NCBI GenBank assembly: GCA_964546285.1
Contig: CAZJJK010000032.1
Span: 1 to 28,298 of the forward strand
Length of the DNA: 28,298 nucleotides
Reading direction: 5' to 3'
DNA from: CAZJJK01 sp964546285
Lineage (GTDB): Bacteria > Spirochaetota > Spirochaetia > Treponematales > Breznakiellaceae
The notes under the pieces were generated by a model that did not search any database, was not told where the DNA came from, and saw only the letters and a program-made list of their open reading frames with translations. The position numbers and the translations under genes were made by a program. This document shows positions 9,701 to 17,986 of the stretch, piece by piece (position 1 is the first letter of the stretch; the number at the start of each line of letters is the position of its first letter).

Positions 9701-11486
9701 AAGATAGACGCTGTAGATCTTGCGGCGTTAGAATAGGATTGGTAAGTTTTAGGCTGCGACAGTGTTCCTCGCTTTCATCCAGAAGATTTTTATGACGCCC
9801 AATAAAACTTGTCAAAGTCATGACCAGTTCTTCGCGTATAGAATCGATAGGCGGATTGGTGACCTGAGCGAAAACCTGCTTAAAGTAGGCAAACACGCGC
9901 TGGCTTTTATCCGAGAGAACCGCCAGCGGAGTATCAGTTCCCATAGAGCTGGTCGGTTCTATTCCAGATAAGGCCATAGGTAAAAGTAGGTTTTCGCGGT
10001 CCTCTCGGGTATAACCGAAAGCCTTTTCCATAAATATTAAAGCATCGCCGCTGGGCACGACGGGTAATTTCGCGCTATCGACTTGGGGCAGCTCGTCTAA
10101 AGCTTTTATTTGTTTTTTAACCCATTCAGCGTAGGGCTTTTTTCTATAGACCGAACGTTTTACCTCATCATCGGGAATAATCCGTCCTTCCTCCAAATCC
10201 ACTAAAAGCAATTTCCCCGGTAAGAGACGCCCCTTGTACACAACTTCCCGCGGCGAGAAATCCTGAACACCGGTTTCCGAAGCCATCACGATTAGGTCGT
10301 TTTTGGTTACGGTATAACGAGAAGGCCGTAACCCATTTCTATCCAAAGTCCCTCCAACATAGCGGCCATCGCAAAATACGATAGAAGCCGGCCCATCCCA
10401 GGGTTCCATAAAAGTCGCATGGTATTCATAAAAGAACTTCAGTTCGTCCGGTATGGGATTCTTCTCATTCCAGGATTCTGGTATCAGCATCATTAGCGCA
10501 TGCGGCAAAGATCGACCAGAAAGAACTAAAAGTTCCAAGGCGTTATCAAAACTGGCGGAATCGCTGCGGCCTGGCTCAATCAGAGGGAAAAGGTCATGTA
10601 GCTCTTTGCCTAGTTCTTTTGACTCCAACAGCGCTTCCCGCGCCTCCATCCAAAGTCGGTTTCCCTTAATCGTGTTAATCTCGCCATTATGGGCGATCAT
10701 CCGGAAAGGCTGCGCCAAGGGCCAAGCCGGAAAGGTATTCGTGGAAAATCTGGAATGCACTAGGGCCACGGCAGTCTCAAGTCTAGGATCGGATAATTCG
10801 GTGAAATAGCCCCTGAGCTGGCCGGACATCAACATGCCCTTATAAACTATAGTTCGCGTTGATAGAGATGGAATATAGAACGCATCCTTACCCTGATAGT
10901 CGCTGACACGAACCGCCTTTTCCAAACGTTTGCGGAACAGAAAAAGGCGTTGTTCCAAATTTGGCAGCCCAGCCTGGAGCGTTTTGTTAGACGCGCTTAC
11001 GGCGTCCACAAGAAAGGGCTGCTTAATCAACGGTTCGGCTTGGCGGGCAATTCCGCCTATACCAGATGGATCCGTTGGGACAGCCCGCCAGGACAAAACT
11101 TTTAGCCCAGAGAGCTCCGCCGTTTTTTCAAACAACTCTATTAAAAAAGCGGCGGCATCATTTTTTTCATCCGCCCTATGAGTTGGCAGGAAAACAAGAC
11201 CAGTACCATAGGATCCAGCTTGGGGTAAATCTGGCTCTAGGGTTTTATAGAATTTATGGGGTATTTGCAGCAGAACGCCAGCGCCATCGCCAGTATTATT
11301 ATCGGCGCTTTCAGCGCCGCGGTGCTCCATACGCTCAAGGACTTCAAGCCCTCGTTGAAGGATCTCATGCGAACGCCTTCCTTTTATATCAGCGACGAAC
11401 CCTATTCCGCAGGAATCATGCTCGTCTACGTTTCGATAAAGACCTTGAGAAGGGCAAGAGCCCTCTCGGCATTGGTGGTCGCCCAT
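6774..11486 (-). CDS. gltB: Glutamate synthase, large (alpha) subunit
   Basis: 1570 residues, close to the usual ~1500. It starts with a short propeptide ending before C26 in HDSCGIGFVAD, the N-terminal nucleophile of the glutaminase domain after processing. Next come the central domain, the FMN/2-oxoglutarate synthase domain (PPPHHDIYSIEDLAELIFDL and SGYDGGTGASP), a 3Fe-4S cluster at C1181, C1187 and C1192 (CVMMRKCHENTCPMG) and the C-terminal glycine-repeat beta-helix. Ammonia made by the glutaminase domain is tunnelled to the synthase site. Between ~730 and 770 there is a lysine- and glutamate-rich stretch that seems longer than in typical relatives. The ATG at 11484-11486 is preceded by AAGGAG five bases upstream, and phased repeats lie further upstream. 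Confidence 0.95.
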   Translation of the reverse strand: MGDHQCREGSCPSQGLYRNVDEHDSCGIGFVADIKGRRSHEILQRGLEVLERMEHRGAESADNNTGDGAGVLLQIPHKFYKTLEPDLPQAGSYGTGLVFLPTHRADEKNDAAAFLIELFEKTAELSGLKVLSWRAVPTDPSGIGGIARQAEPLIKQPFLVDAVSASNKTLQAGLPNLEQRLFLFRKRLEKAVRVSDYQGKDAFYIPSLSTRTIVYKGMLMSGQLRGYFTELSDPRLETAVALVHSRFSTNTFPAWPLAQPFRMIAHNGEINTIKGNRLWMEAREALLESKELGKELHDLFPLIEPGRSDSASFDNALELLVLSGRSLPHALMMLIPESWNEKNPIPDELKFFYEYHATFMEPWDGPASIVFCDGRYVGGTLDRNGLRPSRYTVTKNDLIVMASETGVQDFSPREVVYKGRLLPGKLLLVDLEEGRIIPDDEVKRSVYRKKPYAEWVKKQIKALDELPQVDSAKLPVVPSGDALIFMEKAFGYTREDRENLLLPMALSGIEPTSSMGTDTPLAVLSDKSQRVFAYFKQVFAQVTNPPIDSIREELVMTLTSFIGRHKNLLDESEEHCRSLKLTNPILTPQDLQRLSSWNDPDFRAVYLDATFYVRSGGNSPQDRDAKGNVGISILESALDRLVKEAIQAVDEGACSLILTDRAALDPEAGRCAIPALLAAGAVHHGLIGAGRRMLVSIICDSAEPREVTHFALLFGYGADLICPYGALAVLGDVYDERLELEAKKADALVGETNEAQDEAAVKRERREKAEKNYIKGLCKAILKIMSKMGTSTLRSYRGAQVFEALGLGKAVIEKCFVGTASRIGGVGFHELESEAVARLKAARVSAEPLLSDDGQYRWRRGGESHAWNPESIHLLQWATRSGSYKKFKEFTALSNALNRKPHVIRGLIDITAAGAEVPLDEVEPVEAILKRFTTGAMSFGSISKEAHETIAIAMNSIQGRSNSGEGGEDPDRFSPRTDGTWARSAIKQVASGRFGVTSNYLANAAELQIKIAQGAKPGEGGQLPGHKVDALIAKTRHSTPGVTLISPPPHHDIYSIEDLAELIFDLKNANPVARISVKLVSETGVGTVAAGVAKAHADTILISGYDGGTGASPQSSIRHAGLPWELGLAETHQTLVLNGLRGRVTLQTDGQLKTARDIVIAGLLGAEEFGFGTATLIVLGCVMMRKCHENTCPMGVATQDPELRKRFAGKSEYLVNFFRFLAMEVRELLASLGFRRFDELIGRSELLSQASCEHYKAKTLDLSKLLARVGDENADIRRVHNQIHKIDDVLDRKLIDGCFKALDRKTPALLELPIKNTDRAVGAMLSYEVSKRFGEGGLPDNFVTVDFTGSAGQSFGAFLAPGITFRLAGDANDYFGKGLSGGRLVVSPPESSAIISQENIIIGNTALYGATSGEVFVAGVSGERFGVRNSGAIAVVEGTGDHCAEYMTGGRLLVLGPVGRNFAAGMSGGIAYVRDTSGDLRFYLNKGMVELSGLETEEDERFIKDLIRRHVYWTGSSYAQTILDGWPYQKDFFIKVLPVEYKRALQQRMMAEMDRKLFEIRAQEEIEARA

Positions 11487-11513
11487 GGCGGCTCCTTAGG
11501 TATAGTGTCGCTC

Positions 11514-11563
11514 TATTTATACAGGATAGAGGTTATTTATACAATATATTTGCATATTTATAC
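11514..11563 (-). promoter_or_regulatory. Three phased GTATAAATA repeats upstream of gltB
   Basis: The 9-mer TATTTATAC (GTATAAATA on the gltB strand) occurs three times, at 11514-11522, 11534-11542 and 11555-11563. The steps are 20 and 21 bases, close to two helical turns, so all copies face the same side of the DNA. They lie 28 to 77 bases upstream of the gltB ATG. They could be binding sites for a regulator, with one copy doubling as a -10 element. The sequence is AT-rich, so chance cannot be ruled out, and no regulator can be named. Confidence 0.45.
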
Positions 11564-11569
11564 TAAATA

Positions 11570-11767
11570 AATTTTCAAAGAAATGTCACCTATTTCAGCC
11601 GAATAACTGAAGACGTTCTATATATATAATTATAAAGGAATTATATAATAACAAAATTATGCTTCGAATTTTTTCGCAAAACCTGATTTTTGATTGATGA
11701 ATACTTATTTAAATACATGTAATCGTCTTAAGAACAATAAACCATTGGCTTATGCGTCCCTCACTAA
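11570..11767. other. AT-rich gene-free DNA with a small perfect inverted repeat
   Basis: No plausible gene is seen. The stretch is AT-rich and holds a perfect inverted repeat with arms TATATAATT at 11623-11631 and AATTATATA at 11639-11647 around a 7-base loop. No T run follows, so it is not an obvious terminator. It may be part of the gltB upstream region or flank of the remnant that begins at 11768. Confidence 0.4.
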
Positions 11768-12255
11768 CTGCTGCCAATTCTGTTGAAGATACTTTTTTTA
11801 GAAATTTCCACCAAAACGCAAGAAGGACGCTCAATTAACCCTCATCGGCATATACCCTAACTTCATATCCAACAGATGTTTACCAAAACCAAACCCGACT
11901 CCTATGTTCGCCAGACGACCAGACGGAATCGGGAACTTACTATTGCGATGGTGCGAATGATCATCGAAATTTGCCATCATGGGTTTCATAAGCCCCATCG
12001 GATATTGAATTGGAAGAATAGTGATAGCTAGAGGCCCACGCCGACATGACAGACTATAGGGAGAGCCAAGGTACAGGTGGGCCTTTGACAGGCTATATAC
12101 ACAGCGGCATTTGTGGAGGGCAGGTATAAGAATCCACCAGCGATCACCTTAAAAGCCGGGAAACCGAAGGAGAAGGATCGCCCCGGATCGAGCTGGTTCA
12201 CTAGGCATATGGAGGGTTAAGCTTGATTGTCAGGTTGCAACAAAATTGGCAGCAG
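11768..12255 (+). mobile_element. Decayed and internally altered insertion-sequence copy
   Basis: The left end CTGCTGCCAATTCTGTTGAA at 11768, the leader with CTTCATATCCAAC and the GTTTACC just before the start codon all align with the intact copies at the window ends. The transposase ATG is lost, and similarity fades within about 30 bases of coding sequence. At 12235-12255 a matching right end (TTGCAACAAAATTGGCAGCAG) closes the element at about 488 bp, too short for a full transposase element. It contains stop codons and no intact gene. It sits directly upstream of the GH3-GH67 gene. No clear target duplication is visible. Confidence 0.75.
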
Positions 12256-12377
12256 TTGGTAGCAGCTAAATAATACTACAGCGTAGCCGGCTAGTAAAAT
12301 GGCTTTACGGGACCTTAGGCTATGGCGCACGAGGGACCGAACGTTTAGGATATTAGTACCGAGACGGAGGTTTTTAC

Positions 12378-15300
12378 ATGGAATTAAGAGACAGGGATCA
12401 GCTGAATATGGATAGAAACGCTTTGCGCGCCGCGCGTGAGACTCGGATAGGTGAGCTTATCAAAGCTATGACGCTAGAGGAAAAGGCATCGCAACTGCTT
12501 CACGAAAGTCCGGCGATTGAACGTTTAGGCATCCCAGCCTATAACTGGTGGAGCGAAGCCCTGCATGGAGTCGCGCGATCAGGCGCCGCCACCATATTTC
12601 CACAGGCTATCGGCATGGCCGCCATGTTTGACGAAACTCTGCTCCATAAAATAGCCGAGGCTATTTCAGATGAAGGTAGAGCAAAATGCAATATAGCCAT
12701 CGCTGCGGGGCGTCACGAAAAATACGCTGGCTTAACATTCTGGACGCCCAATATCAATATTTTCCGCGATCCGCGCTGGGGCCGAGGGCAGGAGAGTTAT
12801 GGAGAAGACCCTTACCTGACAGCCCGTCTCGGCGCGGCCTTCATTCGCGGCCTTCAAGGCGATGACGCGGATTATCTAAAAACAGCCGCCTGTGCTAAGC
12901 ATTACGCCGTTCACAGTGGGCCGGAAAAGCTACGACATATTTTTGACGCTGTCTGTTCAGACAAAGATCTATGGGAAACCTATCTACCGGCTTTTAAAGC
13001 ACTTGTCGACGCCGGAGTAGAATCCGTAATGGGCGCGTATAATCGCACACTAGGAGAACCATGCTGTGGCAGCGCCTTCCTTCTGGAGGATATTCTGCGC
13101 GGCCGTTGGGGCTTTAAGGGACATGTTGTTTCCGATTGCTGGGCCATACGCGATTTTCATGAATACCACAAAGTTACTAAAACCCCAGAGGAATCAGCCG
13201 CTTTAGCCTTAAGAAACGGCTGTGACCTCAACTGTGGTTGCTCCTATCCCTTCCTTACAAGCGCTGTCCGGCAAGGTCTTATCAGCGAGGATACATTGGA
13301 CCAAGCCTTATCAAGGCTTTTATCCACCCGCTTTAAGCTAGGCATCCTTCCTCTAGAGGGAGACAAGGGAACCAAAGAAACGGAACGATGGGATACGTTT
13401 GGACCTGAGCTTGTGGACAGCGCCGCCCACCGTCGCTTGGCTCGGCTCGCCGCGGAAAAATCCTTGGTTCTTCTTAAGAACGAGGGCGGAATCCTACCCT
13501 TACGCGGCGAAAGAAAACAATTGCTATTGATTGGACCAAGCGCCGCGAACATCCACAGCCTGATAGCTAATTATTATGGCCTAAATCCTCGTTTAGTCAC
13601 TATTCTGGAGGGCATCACTGAAAAACTGAAAAGTCATCCTGAATTCTCCATGGATTACCACCAAGGTTGTGGGATGTATGACGAGAACCGCAATACCGGC
13701 TGGACCATAGGCATGGCTGAACAGGCCGATATCGTTATCGCTTGCTTTGGCTTGGACAACGCGCTAGAAGGTGAAGAAGGCGATGCTATCGCTTCCGCGA
13801 GCAAGGGCGACCGCGTTGAGATCGAATTACCTAAATGGCAGCTTGATTATCTGCGGGCTCTTCGTTCACGCGGGAAACCGCTTATTCTTATTCTTACCGG
13901 CGGCAGCCCTATCGCTATACCGGAAGACATCGCAGACGCCATCCTCTTTGTCTGGTATCCAGGCGAAGAAGGCGGCAACGCGGTCGCCGACGCTCTTTTT
14001 GGCGATATAGCCCCTTCTGGAAAACTACCAATAAGCTTCCCCGCTTCCACCGCCCAATTGCCGCCTTACGAAGACTATGCTATGGCTGGTCGGACATATC
14101 GATATATGGAAGAAGAAGCGCTCTATCCCTTTGGCTTTGGCCTAAGTTATACGCGTTTTGAATATCGTTCCATTAAGCTCTCCAAACGCGCGTTGAATCA
14201 CGACGCGAAACTATCCGTTCGTGTTCAGGTCGCCAATACGGGCGGCCGCGATGCCGAAGAAGTTGTCCAGCTCTATATCTCAAAAGTCGATAGAGGCGCG
14301 CTGGACCCCATCTGCAGTCTGCGCGGTTTTAAGCGGATCAAAATTGCAGCCGGGAAAACGGCGACCCTTCGCTTTTTACTGGACGCTTCCGATTTTGAAA
14401 GCGTGGACGGAAGCGGTGAAAGCCGACTAATCCCTGGCGAATACCGGATTAGTGTTGGCGGAGCGGCCCCCCTGCCCGTTAGCGTCAAACGCGGCGCTCC
14501 CGAACCGGTGTCGGAACTTATCACGGTTCCGGATGACGGCTATGAACTATGGTTGCGCTATAGGAAAATAGGCGATGCGAAGCGGCGGGAAGAAGTTAAA
14601 AGCGCTTTGGGCGTAGTCAGTTTGGAGCTGGCCAGGGAAAAGGCTAAAACGACGAAAACCGACGCGAAATCCATCTTGGCGTCCGCTACCGAAAAGGCCA
14701 TTTTAGACTCCGCCGTTTCGGAATTGAAGCGAGCTTTAAGCCGATTAATAGACACCGAACCAAGGCTAGCCCTTATTGAAACCACCAACGCGGCCAGCGG
14801 CGAAGAAAGGGAATCAGCCCTCGCGGATGACGCTTACTCTATCACAAGCGACCCGGCGGGCGTTAAAATACGAGCCCGAAGCGCGCGGGGCTTATTGTAT
14901 GGCGCCTACGGACTTATTAGAGCCATACAAACTGGCCGCCGCTTAAGCGGCATAACGATAGACGACAAACCAAGACTGGAAAACCGCATACTAAACCATT
15001 GGGATAACTACGATGGCTCTATTGAACGGGGCTATGCCGGAAAATCGCTCTGGCATTGGTCCGAGTTGCCGGGAAAAATAGACCGCCGCTATATCGATTA
15101 CGCCCGCGCCTGCGCCTCAATCGGCATCAACGGATCGGTTGTGAACAATGTCAACGCTTACACCGAAATTCTCCTTCCGGAAAACCTACGTAAGGTAGCC
15201 GCCTTAGCCGGAGTTTTCAGAGCCTATGGCATTCGGACCTACCTATCCATCAACTTCACTTCACCAATCAAGCTTGGCGCTCTTAAAACCGCCGACCCTC

Positions 15301-16556
15301 TTAATCCGGATGTCGCCGCTTGGTGGCGCGCTAAAGCCGATGAAATTTATGAGCTAATCCCGGATTTTGGCGGTTTTCTTATCAAGGCCGATTCCGAAGG
15401 CCAGGCGGGCCCCTATGGTTATGGCCGCGACCACGCACAAGGCGCGAATGTTTTAGCCCAGGCGCTTGAACGGCATGGCGGCATCGTCATCTGGCGGGCC
15501 TTTGTGTACGGCCACGGAGAAAGCGACCGGGCTAAAAAAGCCTATGCCGATTTTATGCCCCTTGATGGCCACTTTAAACCAAATGTCGCGGTCCAAGCGA
15601 AAAACGGCCCAATCGATTTCCAGCCGCGCGAACCGATTCACCCACTTTTTGGAGCCATGGAAAAAACCAATCTTTTCATGGAATTCCAGATAGCTCAAGA
15701 ATACCTAGGACAGGGGAATCATGTGGTGTATCTAGCGCCGATGTGGAAGGAAATACTGGACTTTGACACTCAGGCCGCTGGACCAGGCAGTACGCTTGGC
15801 CGCGTACTCGCGGGCGAAATCTTTCCCGTTGGGATGTCCGGCATAGCCGCGGTGGCGAACACAGGTGACGGGCGCGACTGGTGCGGCTCCATCTTTCACG
15901 CGGCTAATTGGTATGCCTACGGCCGCTTGGCTTGGGACTACGGGCAGACGGCTGAAACCATAGCCGACGAATGGATCAACGCCACCTTCGCGCCCGATAA
16001 GGCCAGCGCGGCAGATATAAAGACTATGATGATGGATTCTTGGGAGGCTTGTATTGATTACATGACACCGCTCGGCCTTCACCATATTATGAGGGAGGGA
16101 CACCATTATGGCCCGGATCCAAGCTATGACGCCGGAGCGCGGGAAGACTGGCGTTCCACTTACTACCATCGAGCTGACGCTGTTGGCTTGGGGTTTGACC
16201 GCGGCCGCCTTGGCTCAGGCGCCGTTGACCAGTACAGGCCGCCGATAGCGGAGCTATTCAACGATATAAAGAGTTGCCCTGAAAAATATCTGGTTTGGTT
16301 TCACCATGTCCCGTGGAATCACATCCTCTCTTCTGGCAGAACTTTCCGCGATGAGCTTATTTTCCGTTACGACCGCGGCGTAAAACGGGCTAAGGCTATG
16401 CTAAAAACTTGGGAAAAACTAAAGGGCCGCATAGACCCCGACCGTTACAACGCTGTCCTGGCGAAGCTAAAGATCCAATGCGCTGACGCTGAGGAATGGA
16501 GAGATATCTGCGTTCCTTACTTTATGGGCTTCGCTGATGGGAAGCGTAAAAGATAA
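12378..16556 (+). CDS. GH3 beta-xylosidase-like / GH67 alpha-glucuronidase fusion enzyme
   Basis: 1392 residues with no signal peptide, hence cytoplasmic. Residues ~25-325 are a GH3 N-domain with the xylosidase-type YNWWSEALHGV (55-65), KHYAVHSGPE (174-183) and VVSDCWAI with the likely nucleophile D253; ~362-590 is the GH3 C-domain with LEGEE (463-467) as acid/base region; ~605-705 is an Fn3-like domain. From ~720 (GYELWLRY) to the end is a full-length GH67 alpha-glucuronidase: KADSEGQAGP (E1007, likely acid), an acidic D1080 in NGPIDFQPREP, and MEFQIAQEYLGQ (E1102/E1108, likely base region). GH67 removes (4-O-methyl)glucuronic acid from the terminal xylose of xylo-oligosaccharides; a GH3 xylosidase then removes that xylose. 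Both catalytic sets look intact and the frame is unbroken. Start chosen by GGAGG at 12366-12370. The GH3 specificity (xylose versus arabinose or glucose) is inferred. Confidence 0.92.
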   Translation: MELRDRDQLNMDRNALRAARETRIGELIKAMTLEEKASQLLHESPAIERLGIPAYNWWSEALHGVARSGAATIFPQAIGMAAMFDETLLHKIAEAISDEGRAKCNIAIAAGRHEKYAGLTFWTPNINIFRDPRWGRGQESYGEDPYLTARLGAAFIRGLQGDDADYLKTAACAKHYAVHSGPEKLRHIFDAVCSDKDLWETYLPAFKALVDAGVESVMGAYNRTLGEPCCGSAFLLEDILRGRWGFKGHVVSDCWAIRDFHEYHKVTKTPEESAALALRNGCDLNCGCSYPFLTSAVRQGLISEDTLDQALSRLLSTRFKLGILPLEGDKGTKETERWDTFGPELVDSAAHRRLARLAAEKSLVLLKNEGGILPLRGERKQLLLIGPSAANIHSLIANYYGLNPRLVTILEGITEKLKSHPEFSMDYHQGCGMYDENRNTGWTIGMAEQADIVIACFGLDNALEGEEGDAIASASKGDRVEIELPKWQLDYLRALRSRGKPLILILTGGSPIAIPEDIADAILFVWYPGEEGGNAVADALFGDIAPSGKLPISFPASTAQLPPYEDYAMAGRTYRYMEEEALYPFGFGLSYTRFEYRSIKLSKRALNHDAKLSVRVQVANTGGRDAEEVVQLYISKVDRGALDPICSLRGFKRIKIAAGKTATLRFLLDASDFESVDGSGESRLIPGEYRISVGGAAPLPVSVKRGAPEPVSELITVPDDGYELWLRYRKIGDAKRREEVKSALGVVSLELAREKAKTTKTDAKSILASATEKAILDSAVSELKRALSRLIDTEPRLALIETTNAASGEERESALADDAYSITSDPAGVKIRARSARGLLYGAYGLIRAIQTGRRLSGITIDDKPRLENRILNHWDNYDGSIERGYAGKSLWHWSELPGKIDRRYIDYARACASIGINGSVVNNVNAYTEILLPENLRKVAALAGVFRAYGIRTYLSINFTSPIKLGALKTADPLNPDVAAWWRAKADEIYELIPDFGGFLIKADSEGQAGPYGYGRDHAQGANVLAQALERHGGIVIWRAFVYGHGESDRAKKAYADFMPLDGHFKPNVAVQAKNGPIDFQPREPIHPLFGAMEKTNLFMEFQIAQEYLGQGNHVVYLAPMWKEILDFDTQAAGPGSTLGRVLAGEIFPVGMSGIAAVANTGDGRDWCGSIFHAANWYAYGRLAWDYGQTAETIADEWINATFAPDKASAADIKTMMMDSWEACIDYMTPLGLHHIMREGHHYGPDPSYDAGAREDWRSTYYHRADAVGLGFDRGRLGSGAVDQYRPPIAELFNDIKSCPEKYLVWFHHVPWNHILSSGRTFRDELIFRYDRGVKRAKAMLKTWEKLKGRIDPDRYNAVLAKLKIQCADAEEWRDICVPYFMGFADGKRKR

Positions 16557-16605
16557 GCGGCGTCGCCGCCTTGCATAAAGCCTTTCCTCTGGGCATTATA
16601 GGGCT

Positions 16606-17283
16606 ATGAAAGCGTTCGCCCTGTCTTTAATATGCGCGGCGGCCTTATTAACCGCCGCGCCGCTTGACGCCCAAGAACAACGTGACGCCTTACGTAGCTA
16701 TCGGGTTGGCCGAGACCTGGAAGCGACAGGTCGCTGGGATGACGCGCTAATCCGCTATGATGAAGCGGTGGCGATTTGTCTTGATGAAATTGATCAGAAC
16801 GCGGGCAACATGGATTCTTACGCCGTTCTGACCTGGGCTTTGTTGCGCCAAAAAAAATACCAGGAGGTTGTGGATTGGGGACGCAAGGGTTTAAGCATCA
16901 ATCCCAATGATTATCGCATTATCGAATCTCTAGGCGAAGCTTATTTTTATTTAGACGATTACGACGCTTCTTTAAAATCGATGCAAGAATATATCGATGC
17001 CGCCCCTCAGGGAGAACGGGCCAGTGTTGCTTACTTTTTCATGGGAGAGATATACCGTCTCCACTTTAAGCCGCTTCACGCCGATATCGCTTATACGACG
17101 GCTGTCAATTTGGAGTCTGGAATAGCCCTCTGGTGGTATAGGCTCGGTTTAGCCAGAGAAATGGCCGGCGAAGCGAAAGCGGCCGCCGTCGCTTTTGAAA
17201 GGGCTCTAAAACTGAATCCGGAGTATAAAGAAGCTTTAGATGGCTTGGATCGCGTGGACAAGCAGAGACAAAGGACAGGTTAA
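16606..17283 (+). CDS. Exported tetratricopeptide-repeat protein
   Basis: 225 residues. A signal peptide covers residues 1 to ~22 (MKAFALSLICAAALLTAAPLDA), without the lipobox cysteine expected of a lipoprotein. The rest is TPR-like helical repeats, clearest around VGRDLEATGRWDDALIRYDEA, SINPNDYRIIESLGEAYFYL and YRLGLAREMAGEAKAAAVAF. TPR proteins act as periplasmic or envelope scaffolds; no partner can be named. The gene begins 50 bases after the GH3-GH67 stop and may be read through from it, but the ribosome site is weak (AGGG very close to the ATG). It ends 10 bases from the convergent gene, with no obvious terminator between. Confidence 0.75.
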   Translation: MKAFALSLICAAALLTAAPLDAQEQRDALRSYRVGRDLEATGRWDDALIRYDEAVAICLDEIDQNAGNMDSYAVLTWALLRQKKYQEVVDWGRKGLSINPNDYRIIESLGEAYFYLDDYDASLKSMQEYIDAAPQGERASVAYFFMGEIYRLHFKPLHADIAYTTAVNLESGIALWWYRLGLAREMAGEAKAAAVAFERALKLNPEYKEALDGLDRVDKQRQRTG

Positions 17284-17293
17284 GCCTGGCGGC

Positions 17294-17986
17294 TCATGGG
17301 GTTTTAAAGAAATAGCCGCCCGCGCATAAAAGCCAAGAGAAACAGATAAAAAGCGTTAGAATTATTCCTCCAGAATACTTAACCGTTTGAGCGCCTTTCA
17401 TATAAAGGCCCGTTTGGGCCGCTTCCGTCGCGGAAAATTCAACCAGCCCCGGCTCCTCGGGCTCGGTAGCCTGAGCGGTTTCAGCGCTTTCCAGTAAAAC
17501 GCGGTCAATACCATCAATAATATTTACACGGCTAATATAGGAGCGCCGTTCCCGTATAGCATCGAAATAGTAAAAGGTTCGTCCCAAAAGTCGGCCAAAA
17601 ACGCTTGGCAAATGTAGATCGGAACGGATAGTCGCTCTGGATAAGATAATTAGTCCTTGTACGAAAAGAGCCTTTTGAATACCCCCCATTAAGGCTCCTT
17701 CAGTAAGACGCCATGGGCCGAAACTCATCAAAACCCTGCCATAGGGGATTATTAGGTTGAAACCAACTATGACTAAGGAGACAAGAAGGGTCGGCACCAT
17801 ACGAAGCGAAGAGCCAGTCAGTTTAGCGAGCAGAATAAAAACAAGGACTTGCGACAAACGGAATAGCTGGGACGGGTTAAGCAGGAAGGCTGGCATAACG
17901 GCAAGGCCAGTCCAAAATAGCATATTGGCTTTTACACGGAGCTTTACATTTTTACGCTCGTGACAGAGCGTGTTATCACTCTTCAT
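17294..17986 (-). CDS. Membrane protein of unknown function, possibly ECF-T-like
   Basis: 230 residues with about four hydrophobic segments near the N-terminus (MLFWTGLAVMPAFLL, LSQVLVFILLAKLTG, MVPTLLVSLVIVGFNLIIPYG, ALFVQGLIILS), a charged cytoplasmic stretch (~130-195) and one more segment at the C-terminus. The pattern of early membrane helices followed by a basic helical part (GRTFYYFDAIRERRSYISR) is reminiscent of the transmembrane subunit of energy-coupling-factor transporters, but I do not see the diagnostic Ala-Arg-Gly motifs, so this is only a suggestion. The start overlaps the stop of the upstream Gx gene by 4 bases (ATGA), so it is the last gene of the slyD-NusG-II-Gx operon. Confidence 0.65.
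   Translation of the reverse strand: MKSDNTLCHERKNVKLRVKANMLFWTGLAVMPAFLLNPSQLFRLSQVLVFILLAKLTGSSLRMVPTLLVSLVIVGFNLIIPYGRVLMSFGPWRLTEGALMGGIQKALFVQGLIILSRATIRSDLHLPSVFGRLLGRTFYYFDAIRERRSYISRVNIIDGIDRVLLESAETAQATEPEEPGLVEFSATEAAQTGLYMKGAQTVKYSGGIILTLFICFSWLLCAGGYFFKTP

Noticed and set aside
11066..11570. Overlapping plus-strand frames opposite the start of gltB
   Set aside because: They are antisense to strongly conserved glutaminase-domain sequence, have no ribosome sites and no family similarity.
16556..16575. GC-rich hairpin (GCGGC-GTC-GCCGC) right after the GH3-GH67 stop
   Set aside because: The stem is short and no T run follows, so there is no support for a terminator call.
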